Shown: positions 9,473 to 20,820, counted from the stretch's first letter. The stretch: DNA of 64,000 nucleotides from Pseudogymnoascus destructans (GCF_001641265.1 NW_020167528.1:1054001-1118000), one strand, 5' to 3'. Notes: generated by a model from the letters alone, not told the origin. Numbers and translations: made by a program.

Positions 9473-11628
9473 ACGTAGGTCGTGGCCATACCGGGGCCAT
9501 GGCCATACCGGGATGGTGGGGTAAGCCACCCCTTCAAAATATGAGCAGCTTCAAAATAATTGAAAATAGTTCTACCATTACCATGCTAATTCATCTATAT
9601 CACTGTCAAATAGCTCCTCCTCACTCCCATCATCAATTAGATCAATTATAGATGTTGTAACTTGTGGAGTTGTTGATATTTTCGACTTTTGTGATGTAGC
9701 TGTTGTTGCTGCTTCTGCTTCTGCTACTTGCGACTGCAACTCCTTTGTAGAGATATAGAATTGACCCTTCAAAACTGCTCTTTTGCCCTTGTTCTGTTCT
9801 CTGCGCTTCTGGATTATACTGCGCAAGTTATCTGTCTCTCTTTGTTGCAGTATGTGGCGTGTATTAAGCTTCTCTGTCTCATCTGCTAACTTATGAATAT
9901 ATCGCTTTGTAGGAGTGTTGAGAATGCCACGACTTATTGTAGAAGAGATCACAGAATTTGCTTTTTGAAGGGTATTAAAATCAGGTGGACTACTATTGAG
10001 AAATACTTTCTCAAAAATGTCATGCTCTGTTGGAGTCCTTGGCCGCACTATTACTGCATCTGTTGTAGGAAGTGTAGCTGCTCGAATGACTGTCTGCGGT
10101 TGAAATGGCTGTAGCCCACTCCCTCTCCAAGCAGAAGCTATATTTGAATTTGAAAATGCAGCTGCTCTTGCTTGTATGTATGCATCCATCCATTCTGCTT
10201 TCTGTATGCGTAGGAGCTGCGCCTCATTAAGGTGTGAGAGGGCTGTTGTGAGGTGTCTTTTCAAAGGTCCAAAAATTGCAACATCAAGTGGTTGGAGTAT
10301 ATGTGAGGTATGTGGAGGTAGTATAAGGAGCGATATGCGATTCTGTATGCAGTGTGATATGAAGCTCCCACTTATATGGCTGTCATGGCCATCACAAATA
10401 AGGAGCCTTTGTTGTAGTTGTCCATTTGGAAGTGTTGCTTTTGCTCTTGTAGAGGGCTCAAAAACACGTTTTAGCCACTCTAATCCATGAAGATTGCTTG
10501 TCCACCCTTTTGTATTTGCAGAGAAGTGCCATTTGCTTATAACCTCCTTTGGAATCCAGCTCTGTAGTATATTCTGTCCCTTGAAGATAATGAGGGGGTC
10601 GGTGGTTGTTCCATCCATGCAGATGCACTCAACAGCAGAGACCCATTCCTGCCTTCCTGGATGTGCCTGAAAACGCGTCCTAAGTGTAGAATCCACGATA
10701 ATTCTTGTTGATTGCATTGTTCCAATTGAAAATCCAGTCTCATCCATATTGTAGGTGTTGTGGTTTTCGATTTTTAGCTCTGTTGTGAGGCTCTTGTACA
10801 TGTCAAACCACCCCTTCAACACCTGCTTTGTGACCCCATTCATCCTTTGTGCCTCAACTCTGTGTCCTAGCTTAACACGTAAGTTAGGATGCCTCTGAAT
10901 GAACCGTGGCACCCAATCTTGCCCAAGTGGTAACTTAGGTAGTTGGAGTTGTGGTTGTTGAGTTTGTGTCTGTTGAGTTGGTCGGGTCTGCTGAGTTGGT
11001 CGGGACTGCTGAGTCGGTCGGGACTGCTGAGTTGGTCGGGACTGCTGCTGAGCCGGTTGGTTTGATGGGGTCTGCCAAGCCACTAGTTAGAAATAGCCGA
11101 GTCTGCCAGTCTATGGCAGGTTTGATGGGTTGGTAGTTGACTTGACTGAGCTGGTTAACTCTGTAGGTTGGCTCACCTGGGTTTGGAAGACCCTACACTT
11201 GTTTGACCGCACTTCCTCTGCAACCTCACGTAATATGCGATGGCTAGGAGCATAACCACTTGCAGTAAGATTTTTGATCCATTTTAAAAGGGTCTTTTCT
11301 TGGGTTTGGGAGAGTAATTGATGTTTTAAATGTGCTTCTTTATGTGAGGTATGTCGCCCTTTAATGCGGCTAACAACTGTATCAGGCCTTAGATGTAAGG
11401 CCTTTGCAGCAGCATTTGCAGTTTTATATAAACCAGATTTTACTCCAGCTACTGCTTCAAGTATTAGAATATCGCGTTCTTGAGCTTTTAAACTCTGTTT
11501 GCGTACCATAATAATGGGGTAATTGATAGGTTTGGTGTGTTGGTTGATGGGTTTGATGGGGTAGTTAAGTGCTCGCTTACCTCACCATCCCGGTATGGCC
11601 ATGGCCCTGGTATGGCCACGATCTACGT
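9473..11628 (-). mobile_element. Fot1/pogo-like DNA transposon, copy 2 (apparently intact)
   Basis: 2156 bp, flanked by TA (9471-9472 and 11629-11630). The inverted termini start ACGTAGGTCGTGGCCATACC on the left and end in the complement with a few changes on the right; GGCCATACCGGG is repeated inside each terminus. The left flank is a GGTGGGGTAGCCAGAATCGC segment like the subterminal part of copy 1. It faces copy 3 head-to-head across 442 bp. Confidence 0.92.
9578..11509 (-). CDS. Fot1/pogo-family DDD transposase, copy 2 (intact)
   Basis: Exon 1 is 11509-11177 and exon 2 is 11071-9578, giving 608 aa. The intron starts GTGAGC and ends CTAACTAGTGGCTTGGCAG, with the branch site CTAAC. The N-terminus has two helix-turn-helix regions (psq-like around LRPDTVVSRIKG; CENP-B-like around LLKWIKNLTASGYAPSHRI). 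Next comes a Gln/Pro/Arg linker made of repeated RPTQQS units. The transposase core follows: YNMDETGFSIG (first Asp), LLICDGHDSHISGS (second), HILQPLDVAIFGPLK (third), the DDD triad expected of Fot1/pogo. The C-terminus has a basic stretch (IIQKRREQNKGKRAVLKGQF) and an acidic tail. No stop or frameshift, so this is a candidate source of transposase for the nest and the MITEs. The last 50 or so residues match copies 1 and 4 while the region before matches copy 3. Confidence 0.93.
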
Positions 11629-11630
11629 TA

Positions 11631-12068
11631 TACGTAGACAAAGAGTAAGACAGCAAAAGGGTTAACTTTTATAAGGCCTATTACATAAGTTATTACAGTT
11701 TTGTTTTTAGTCACGTGACTCTCCATTTGGTGGTGATTGCCAGATTCCCGGTTACACCATGGTCCAGGTTACACCACGACCTACGTTAGTCCTTATATTT
11801 AAGATGAATAAACTTTAATAATTTTATTAGAGGAGTTATTTAGGTTTAAAGTTTCTGTTTTTAAGTTACCTCCACATACAAATTTGGCTACAGAGGTACA
11901 TGGGTCATTTACGACATTAGACCACTTACGCCACGACCTACATTAACGTAGGTCGTGGCGTAGATGCAGCAATGGCGTAGATGCAGTAATGTACCTTTAT
12001 ATACAAATTCATATGCAAAGGTACTACACATTTGCAAAACTAAAAACCTAAATATCTCCTTCTTAAAC
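11631..12068. other. Fragments of MITE-like ends between copies 2 and 3
   Basis: Two or three termini of the same superfamily abut here: one ends CACGACCTACGT at 11786 before TA, another CACGACCTACAT near 11951, and directly after it an outward-facing ACGTAGGTCGTGGCGTAGAT starts. The AT-rich DNA between them has no gene. It reads as the remains of MITEs cut by later insertions. Confidence 0.7.
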
Positions 12069-12070
12069 TA

Positions 12071-14253
12071 ACGTAGGTCGTGGCCATACCGGGGCCATGG
12101 CCATACCGGGATGGTGAGGTAAGCGAGCACTTAACTACCCCATCAAACCCATCAACCAACACACCAAACCTATCAATTACCCCATTATTATGGTACGCAA
12201 ACAGAGTTTAAAAGCTCAAGAACGCGATATTCTAATACTTGAAGCAGTAGCTGGAGTAAAATCTGGTTTATATAAAACTGCAAATGCTGCTGCAAAGGCC
12301 TTACATCTAAGGCCTGATACAGTTGTTAGCCGCATTAAAGGGCGACATACCTCACATAAAGAAGCACATTTAAAACATCAATTACTCTCCCAAACCCAAG
12401 AAAAGACCCTTTTAAAATGGATCAAAAATCTTACTGCAAGTGGTTACGCTCCTAGCCATCGCATATTACGTGAGGTTGCAGAGGAAGTGCGGTCAAACAA
12501 GTGTCGGGTCTTCCAAACCCAGGTGAGCTGACCCACTGACTTGACCAACTCAATCAAATCAACCATCAGCCCATCAAACCTGCTATAGACTGGCAAATCG
12601 ACTATATCTAACTAGTGGCTTGGCAGACCCCATCAAACCAACTGGCCCAGCAGCAGACCCGACAGACCCAGCAGACCCGACCGACCCAGGAGACCCGACC
12701 GACAGAGCAGTCCCGACCAACTCAGCAGACCCGACCAACTCAAACAGACACAAACTCAACAACCACAACTCCAACTACCTAAGTTACCACTTGGGCAAGA
12801 TTGGGTGCCACGGTTCATTCAGAGGCATCCTAACTTACGTGTTAAGCTAGGAAGAAGGGTTGAGGCACAAAGGATGAATGGGGTCACAAAGCAGGTGTTG
12901 AAGGCGTGGTTTGACGCATACAAGAGCCTCACAACAGAGCAAAAAATCGAAAACTACAACACCTACAACATGGATGAGACTGGATTTTCAATTGGAACAA
13001 TGCAATCTACACGAATTATAGTCGATTCTACACTTAGGACGCGTTTTCAGGCACATCCAGGAAGGCAGGAATGGGTCTCTGCTGTTGAGTGCATCTGCAT
13101 GGATGGAACAACCACCGACCCCCTCATTATCTTCAAGGGACAGAATGTACTACAGAGCTGGATTCCAAAGGATGTTATAAGCAAATGGCACTTCTCTGCA
13201 AATACAAAAGGGTGGACAAGCAATCTTCATGGATTAGAGTGGCTAAAACGCGTTTTTGAGCCTTCTACAAGAGCAAAAGCAACACTTCCAAATGGACAAC
13301 TACAACAAAGGCTCCTTATTTGTGATGGCCATGACAGCCATATAAGTGGGAGCTTCATATCACACTGCATACAGAATCGCATATCGCTCCTTATACTACC
13401 TCCACATACCTCACATATACTCCAACCACTTGATGTTGCAATTTTTGGACCTTTGAAAAGACACCTCACAACAGCCCTCTCACACCTTAATGAGGCGCAG
13501 CTCCTACGCATACAGAAAGCAGAATGGATGGATGCATACATACAAGCAAGAGCAGCTGCATTTTCAAATTCAAATATAGCTTCTGCTTGGAGAGGGAGTG
13601 GGCTACAGCCATTTCAACCGCAGACAGTCATTCGAGCAGCTACACTTCCTACAACAGATGCAGTAATAGTGCGGCCAAGGACTCCAACAGAGCATGACAT
13701 TTTTGAGAAAGTATTTCTCAATAGTAGTCCACCTGATTTTAATACCCTTCAAAAAGCAAATTCTGTGATCTCTTCTACAATAAGTCGTGGCATTCTCAAC
13801 ACTCCTACAAAGCGATATATTCATAAGTTAGCAGATGAGACAGAGAAGCTTAATACACGCCACATACTGCAACAAAGAGAGACAGATAACTTGCGCAGTA
13901 TAATCCAGAAGCGCAGAGAACAGAACAAGGGCAAAAGAGCAGTTTTGAAGGGTCAATTCTATATCTCTACAAAGGAGTTGCAGTCGCAAGTAGCAGATGC
14001 AGAAGCAGCAACAACAGCAACACAAAAGTCGAAAACATCAACAACACCACATGCTACAGCAGCTCTAATTGATTCAATTGATGATAGCAGTGAAGAGGAG
14101 ATGTATGATAGTGATTTAGATGAATTAGCATAGTAATGGTAGAATTATTTGCAATTTTTGGTGGTAGTGGTAGTCTGGTAGTTTGGTGGGGTGCGGGTGG
14201 CTCTGGCAAAGTGTCCCGTTACGCCATCCGTCCCGTTATGCCACGACTTACGT
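12071..14253 (+). mobile_element. Fot1/pogo-like DNA transposon, copy 3 (hybrid 3' end)
   Basis: 2183 bp, flanked by TA (12069-12070 and 14254-14255). The 5' end is the standard ACGTAGGTCGTGGCCATACC type. The 3' end is a type-B MITE terminus (GTGCGGGTGGCTCTGGCAAA, then GTCCCGTTACGCCATCC, ending CGACTTACGT). The last 50 or so codons of the transposase also differ from copies 1, 2 and 4. The 3' part therefore comes from a different element type. Confidence 0.9.
12190..14133 (+). pseudogene. Fot1/pogo-family transposase, copy 3 (one frameshift)
   Basis: Exon 1 is 12190-12522, identical or nearly so to copies 2 and 4. Exon 2 starts at 12627. In the Gln-rich linker one extra A in CAAACAG (12742-12744; CAACAG in copy 2) shifts the frame and leads to a stop before the catalytic core. 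Beyond it the frame from 12805 to 14133 is fully open and has the YNMDETGF, LLICDGHDSHIS and HILQPLDV blocks. The C-terminus ends SEEEMYDSDLDELA, unlike the DIDELAW end of the others. Without the extra base it would encode a complete enzyme, so inactivation looks recent. Confidence 0.88.
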
Positions 14254-14302
14254 TATACATTATAATTAAAAACGCTAGCATATAAGCTCGCCTTTTTAGG
14301 TA

Positions 14303-16437
14303 ACGTAGGTCATGGCCATACTGGGGCCATGGCCATACTGGGATGGTGAGGTAAGCGAGCACTTAACTACCCCATCAAACCCATCAACCAACACACCAAA
14401 CCTATCAATTACCCCATTATTATGGTACGCAAACAGAGTTTAAAAGCTCAAGAACGCGATATTCTAATACTTGAAGCAGTAGCTGGAGTAAAATCTGGTT
14501 TATATAAAACTGCAAATGCTGCTGCAAAGGCCTTACATCTAAGGCCTGATACAGTTGTTAGCCGCATTAAAGGGCGACATACCTCACATAAAGAAGCACA
14601 TTTAAAACATCAATTACTCTCCCAAACCCAAGAAAAGACCCTTTTAAAATGGATCAAAAATCTTACTGCAAGTGGTTACGCTCCTAGCCATCGCATATTA
14701 CGTGAGGTTGCAGAGGAAGTGCGGTCAAACAAGTGTCGGGTCTTCCAAACCCATGTGAGCCAACCTACAGAGTTAACCAGCTCAGTCAAGTCAACTACCA
14801 ACCCATCAAACCTGCCATAGACTGGCAGACTCGGCTATTTCTAACTAGTGGCTTGGCAGACCCCATCAAACCAACCGGCTCAGCAGCAGTCCCGACCGAC
14901 TCAGCAGTCCCGACCAACTCAGCAGACCCGACCAACTCAACAGACCCAAACTCAACAAGAGCACATTCCTAACTTACCCCTTGGGCAAGATTGGGTGCCA
15001 CGGTTCATTCAAAGACATCCTAACTTATGTGTTAAGCTAGGAAGAAGGGTTGAGGCTCAAAGGATGAATGGGGTCACAAAGCAGGTGTTGAAGGCGTGGT
15101 TTGACGCATACAAGAGCCTCACAACAGAGCAAAAAATCGAAAACTACAACACCTACAACATGGATGAGACTGGATTTTCAATTGGAACAATGCAATCTAC
15201 ACGAATTATAGTCGATTCTACACTTAGGACGCGTTTTCAGGCACATCCAGGAAGGCAGGAATGGGTCTCTGCTGTTGAGTGTATCTGCATGGATGGAACA
15301 ACCACCGACCCCCTCATTATCTTCAAGGGACAGAATATACTACAGAGCTGGATTCCAAAGGAGGTTATAAGCAAATGGCACTTCTCTGCAAATACAAAAG
15401 GGTGGACAAGCAATCTTCATGGATTAGAGTGGCTAAAACGCGTTTTTGAGCCTTCTACAAGAGCAAAAGCAACACTTCCAAATGGACAACTACAACAAAG
15501 GCTCCTTATTTGTGATGGCCATGACAGCCATATAAGTGGGAGCTTCATATCACACTGCATACAGAATCGCATATCGCTACTTATACTACCTCCACATACC
15601 TCTCATGTGTTACAGCCACTTGATGTTGCAATTTTTGGACCTTTGAAAAAACACCTCACAACAGCCCTCTCACACCTTAATGAGGCGCAGCTCCTACGCA
15701 TACAGAAAGCAGAATGGATGGATGCATACATACAAGCAAGAGCAGCTGCATTTTCAAATTCAAATATAGCTTCTGCTTGGAGAGGGAGTGGGCTACAGCC
15801 ATTTCAACCGCAGACAGTTATCCGCGCAGCTATGCTTCCTACAACAGATGCAGTAATAGTGCGGCCAAAGACTCCAACAGAGCATGATATTTTTGAGAAA
15901 GTATTTTTGAATAGCAGTCCTCCTCATTTTCAGACACTTCACAAAGCAAATACAGTTCTCTCTTCTACAATAAGTCATGGTGGTGTTTTGAACACTCCTA
16001 CAAAGCGATATATTCATAAGTTAGCAGATGAGACAGAGCGGCTCAATACATGCCACATACTACAACAAAGGGAGACAGATAACTTGCGCTCAATTATTCA
16101 GAAGCGCAGAGTACAAAATAAGGGCAAGAGAGCAGTTTTGAAGGGTCAATTCCACATCACAACTGAGGAGTTGCAGTCGCAAGTAGCAGAAGCAGAAGCA
16201 GCAACAACAGCTACATCACAAAAGTCGAAAATATCAACAACTCCACAAGTTACAACATCTATAATTGATCTAATTGATGATGGGAGTGAGGAGGAGCTAT
16301 TTGACAGTGATATAGATGAATTAGCATGGTAATGGTAGAACTATTTTCAATTATTTTGAAGCTGCTCATATTTTGAAGGGGTGGCTTACCCCACCATCCC
16401 GGTATGGCCATGGCCCCGGTATGGCCACGACCTATGT
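14303..16437 (+). mobile_element. Fot1/pogo-like DNA transposon, copy 4 (apparently intact)
   Basis: 2135 bp, flanked by TA (14301-14302 and 16438-16439). It begins ACGTAGGTCATGGCCATACT, with a few C-to-T type changes against copy 3, and ends GGTATGGCCACGACCTATGT. It is in direct orientation to copy 3, separated by 49 bp of type-C MITE interior. It is the last element of the nest. Confidence 0.92.
14422..16332 (+). CDS. Fot1/pogo-family DDD transposase, copy 4 (intact)
   Basis: Exon 1 is 14422-14754 and exon 2 is 14860-16332, giving 601 aa with no stop. The intron has a GTGAGC donor, CTAAC branch and TTGGCAG acceptor. Domain order is as in copy 2: helix-turn-helix N-terminus, a shorter Gln/Pro/Arg linker ending EHIPNLPLGQDW, then the DDD core (YNMDETGFSIG; LLICDGHDSHISGS; HVLQPLDVAIFGPLK), a basic region and an acidic tail ending DELAW. 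The region after the core (SSPPHFQTLHKANTVLSSTI) follows copy 1 more than copies 2 and 3, with a local HGGV variant. Second candidate for an active transposase. Confidence 0.93.
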
Positions 16438-16716
16438 TACTCAGATGGATCATGGCAGGGGAGGCAGGCGAGGAACAAAACTATGATCACGGGAGGGAAG
16501 ACAAGAAGAAACAGAGTCATTGCTATCTACGACTCTAAACTAAAATACCCTCTGAGCCAGGGCGCACTCACCACCGTAACTCTTGCGGGAGTCACCCTTC
16601 CCAAACATCTCACCGGCATCGCAACAAGCGGCTACCACTGACAGAGATGAAGGGTCGAAGCGACCCCACGCGAAGAGTCAGGTCCGAGTCCCCTCCGACA
16701 CAGGGACTCCTCCTTC

Positions 16717-17490
16717 CTACACCCCATCCTCCTCTGCCCCATACTGGGCCCCAAACCCATCCCCATCCCCCTCACCCTCACCACCCCCACCACCCCTCTT
16801 CTTCCTCCCCCCAGCATGGTCCGGAACTGTCGCGGCGACAGCGATGGCAGGAAGCCTGCCCACGGCAGCCACCACTTCCCCCAAAAGAGCCGGCACACTC
16901 CCCTGCTCCGTCCGAAGACGGCGCAGTGACGACCAGATTTGCTGAACCGAATCAGCACCAAAACCACACAGGACAGGGGGATACTCACGGCCAGACCCAC
17001 CTCGAGGGCGGCGCGCGTTGCGCGGAGCTCCTCGTAGGAGTCGCGCTCAGCGGCCGAGCGGAATTTCGGAACACTTTGGGCAGCCACAAGGGCCACCCAG
17101 TTTGCCTCTGCGGCAGCGGCTTCGACGGCGACGGGGTCCCAAGGATCTGCTGCTTCGGCGGCAGCAAGGACACGGTATTCCTCGTCGAGGAACCAGGGAA
17201 CCTATACAAATTGTTAGCAAAAGCCAACAGAGACAGAACAGCACAAGGGAACTCACCGGAACGCAGGTGGAGTGCTGCGCCGTGCAGTACTCACACTTTG
17301 AGGAGGCGCGGGACCAGACACAATCGTGGTCCTTGATGCCACGAGCTTTGGCCTGAAGGCAGCGCAGGCAGAGGACACGGAACGCGCCCAACAAAGCTCC
17401 CTCGGAATCGGCATCGCAAAAAGTTGGAATTCTGCGCAGAATCCCGTCAGCCCAGCACACGTTATCACCCCCGCGCCAACGCGCTCCCAT
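16717..17490 (-). CDS. Six-cysteine protein encoded antisense to an LTR element
   Basis: Three exons on the minus strand: 17490-17257, 17201-16989 and 16941-16717 (223 aa). Donors are GTGAGT, acceptors TATAG and TTCAG, and all phases agree. The first frame is opened by GTG at 17493, so the ATG at 17490 is taken as start. Exon 1 carries C-x2-C-x12-C-x8-C-x2-C-x5-C (from CLRCLQAKARG to HSTC), reminiscent of but not identical to a fungal Zn2Cys6 cluster. Exon 2 is Ala/Glu-rich and probably helical (WDPVAVEAAA, AAERDSYEELRATRAALEVG). Exon 3 ends in a Gly/Glu/Asp-rich tail. The gene lies in antisense 0.6 kb upstream of a polypurine tract and an LTR, so it probably belongs to a retroelement. Function unknown. 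Exon 3 is the least certain part. Confidence 0.6.
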
Positions 17491-17712
17491 CACCTACTCG
17501 TTCTTGTGGATGGAAATATCCTATCCAATTCATTAGTGCACCGTCAGACAATCCACAAGAAAGGGTCACTTCAAGTTCTCGGAGGGGTGGTCGCTGGCGT
17601 TGTTTTGGAGACAAAAGAAGAAGTGGACGCGGCTGCACACTCATAGTCTGGCTTACAACAATGAACTCCGAATCAGGTTAGCGCGAACACTTCTCCTTTC
17701 ATACAAATGAAA

Positions 17713-17880
17713 GTTTAACCCAAACGCTTCGCAGATGCGATTCAGAGTCCACTCGGACCACCAGGAATGCACCCCAGAGCGAACAAAGCAAAGTCTAACC
17801 CGAATGCTTCATGGATACGATTCGGAGTCCACTCGGACCACCACTAATGTACCCCAGAGTGAACAAAGCAAACTCTGGTT
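17713..17880. repeat. Imperfect tandem duplication of about 80 bp
   Basis: Two adjacent units share GAGTCCACTCGGACCACCA, CCCCAGAG and GAACAAAGCAAA with scattered, mostly transition, differences. They lie between the antisense Cys6 gene and the LTR, in what would be the 3' untranslated part of a retrotransposon. Confidence 0.75.
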
Positions 17881-18096
17881 CCGCACAATAAACGGAGTCA
17901 ATACGGCACAGCTCTAGCATGACATACAATGCACCTTCCCGACACGGCACATAAACAGGGTTGTTACAGATGCAATTACAAACAGAATTCCTGCCAACAT
18001 AGAACGCTCTTCTCACGGATACCATTCGGAGATGTTGCGGAAATAATTCTCACAGCGTGTTTCGCGGACAAAACACTCTCTTAAGAGGGGGGGTAG

Positions 18097-18343
18097 TGTA
18101 AGGATGCCAAAGCCCTCAGTGATGGAAAGCATCAGAGTCGGGCAGGTTACAGTCACGTGGGGAGAGTTAGGGCAGGTTAGCCAAGTCGGACCCGTTTCGG
18201 GTACTTAAGGGGATTGACCCAACGGGGTTCCTCATCATCTTTTTTGTATCCTTCATAGTAGACCTATAGGATAGCATCCGTTTAGCCTCCGACTCGCACT
18301 CTCATATGCTATTACTGTGAGCTGGGTGCCCTGTATCCTTACA
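18097..18343 (+). mobile_element. 3' LTR of a Ty3/gypsy-like retrotransposon remnant
   Basis: Begins TGTAAGGAT and ends ATCCTTACA, perfect 9-bp inverted termini in the TG...CA form. Directly 5' is a polypurine tract (AAGAGGGGGGG, 18083-18093), as expected next to a 3' LTR. So the element's internal DNA lies to the left and the antisense Cys6 gene would be inside it. No reverse transcriptase or integrase is visible and no 5' LTR was found before the transposon at 16437. The element is truncated on its left. Confidence 0.75.
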
Positions 18344-19730
18344 CTAAAGGAGTGTAGTTCTCTCATTTTCCATGACTTTCCATGACTAACCAGGCTTGGT
18401 TGTCATACTGACATTCGTTGCACTCAGTTTGCTATCAAACTCAAGAGCAAACTTGGAAATCTCCTCCTCAAAACCTACAAGTCACTATACATATTTTGGC
18501 TTATCACACCAACAACAAGAGCAATACTACTCAACGATTGCTACAACCATCTATGATTCATTACATGACATCACTCATACTACCACATGACATATCTCTA
18601 CCAACTAGAGGCCTAGGAGCATGAACGATAGCTCTAAAAGCTCCTACGAACCTCTATGATTCATTACATGTCATCGCTCTTTAGTTACCCACAAGATTGG
18701 TTAAGTTATGACATAATTTGTCTATAGGGGTACTCTGACCTTGGACCTCCTTTTACTTCCTATAGGCTACGAACCTAAGAGATGGTTCTATGGGATTCTC
18801 TTATGTCGACTACAGTTACCAAGCCTGGTAAGTCATGGAAAGTCTTGGAAAATGAGAGAACTACACTCCTTTAGCATAAATAGGATTGCCCTTTCCTTAA
18901 GAAAGGGCAAGCAGACAATACAGTAAATCGACTATCACATACTTCCACGTCTTTTCCAAGCTTCCAAGCATTCATCTTGTTACTCCTTGTTTCTGAAAAG
19001 TCAGTGAGGTGTTAACCTCTGACTTACCCCTGAGTTCCCAGACTCAACATTTGTTGCAACTTGTCTGAACCACTTCACTACATCACACACCTGATTGCTG
19101 CGTTGTGGAATAGTCTAAGCTACGACCCTTTGGCTCTTTTTCCTAAGACAGTGTGTTGTCTTAGTAAATTCATCCCTTCCTTGGGTGGCTAGATTCTCAC
19201 ATCTGGTGCACCCACCATTACATTGGTAACTGTAGTCGATGTAAGAGAATCCCATAGAACCATCTCCTAGGTTCCTAGCCTATAGGAAGTGAAAGGAGGT
19301 CCAAGGTCAGAGTACCCCTATAGACAAATTATGTCATAACTTAACCAATCTTGTGGATAACTAAGGAGCGATGATGTGTAATGAATCCTAGAGGGTTGTA
19401 GAAGCTTTTGGAGCTATTGTTCATGTTCCTAGGCCTCTAGTTGATAGAGATATGTCATGTGTAGTATTAGCCCAGTAACTAAGGAGTGATGTCATGTAAT
19501 GAATCATAGAGGGTTGTAGAGATATGCTATGTGGTCATATCGGCCCAGTAACTAAGGAGCAATGACGTGTAATGAATCATAGAGGGTTGTAGCAATCGTT
19601 GCGTAGTATTGCTCTTGTTGTTGGTGTGACAAGCCAAAATATGTATAGTGACTTGTAGGTTTGAGGAGGAGATTTCTAAGTTTGCTCTTGAGTTTGATAG
19701 CAAACTGAGTGCAACGAATGTCAGCATGAC
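18344..19730. repeat. Palindromic dispersed repeat, left block
   Basis: An outer segment (about 18344-18840) recurs in inverted form at about 19235-19730 (for example GACATTCGTTGCACTCAGTT near the left and its complement near 19710). Between them lies a segment (about 18880-19217) that matches the LTR-like unit 26433-26798 in opposite orientation. The outer arms contain a repeated motif around CTATGATTCATTACA and CTCCTTAGTTAC. No gene. The right end runs into the pseudogene at 19731. Confidence 0.75.
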
Positions 19731-20612
19731 AAAAGAATGCTGAGAAGCAACAGATGGATGCGGCGGAGAAGGCTGGTAAGAACGGTCAAGTGGTGATGGA
19801 GAAGATTGAATATCATCGTCATCAATGATAACGACTTCTTCATCTCCACTACCACTTACCAATTGCTGTGCCTGGCGTGCTGGAAGAGGATTCCAAGGCG
19901 AAGGCACTGGTGGGTTGATAGACCGCTTCTCCTTCATTGTAAGAAGCATTGCCGCACGGGCGAGGAAAGAAGCTTCGCTCTTGGCACCAATATTGCCTCG
20001 GTGCTCTCTTTGCTCGCGGATAACAGTGGCATCAGCATTGAGGACAGCTATCCAGTTGTCCTCGTATAACTCCCGTTCCGTTCGGCCGTCTTGCTCACCA
20101 GTACCAAGATCCTCAAGGTATTTCCGCCGTGCGGCAATACCTCTCCTAAGCACTCAACGAATAGTTCTGTGCTCTTTGCCAGTCTCTTTTGTCCAATCAG
20201 CAGCTACATTCTTGAAGAATGTAGCTGCTTCTGGTGATCGATATGTGTCTGCCATCCATAGGCAGATCTTCAAGAGTATGATATAGTCGCCCGGACTCAT
20301 AACTCGACTCCTTCCATTCCCTTGTAGTATATCCTCCTCTTCTCCTTTCCTTTTGCGCTTCTTCTTTGGTCTTCCTTGTGTATTCGATTGTAAAGGCGGT
20401 GCTTGGTTGGGGGTGCTGTTCTCACTTTGGTTTTCGTCATCACCGTCGTCATCTCCACCATCGTCATCACCGTCTTCACCACCAGAGTAAAAACCACCAG
20501 CCATAGTAATTGCTTGAATAGGGGTGCTTTTGCCCCTATTCAGAGTTGGATCCAATCGCCACATGTCCTGGAACCCAGCTGGTACGCTGGTAATCGTCGG
20601 TTTCGGAGGCAT
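19731..20612 (-). pseudogene. Broken uncharacterised gene (acidic/NLS protein, one nonsense codon, repeat-truncated 3' end)
   Basis: The frame starts at ATG 20612 (MPPKPTITSVPAG), has an acidic Gly/Asp run, then a basic KKKRKRKG nuclear-localisation-like stretch, and a helical region (MSPGDYIILLKICLWMADTY, ATFFKNVAADWTKETGKEHR). One TGA at 20156-20154 interrupts it. The same frame then continues through RRGIAARRKYLEDLGTGEQD and an acidic VVIIDDDD patch until it hits the dispersed repeat at 19730. Proteins of this look recur in fungal genomes, sometimes annotated as Myb/SANT-like or transposon-associated; I cannot assign a function. The stop is compatible with CGA to TGA. Confidence 0.6.
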
Positions 20613-20820
20613 CGTCGATATGGCCGCATAAATTGTCACTTTTCACCATCAGAAGCGTATTACACTAGAACGACATTATATTTTCTACATTACTAACGCA
20701 CGACGCAAATGTAGTCATCACTAGCAGCTTTCGCTTCCTGGAAATCGCTTTCACGTTCACGGCACACTGTAAAATGCATCGACACCTCTGTCTAGTCAAG
20801 CATCGCCCTGGACAGAACGA

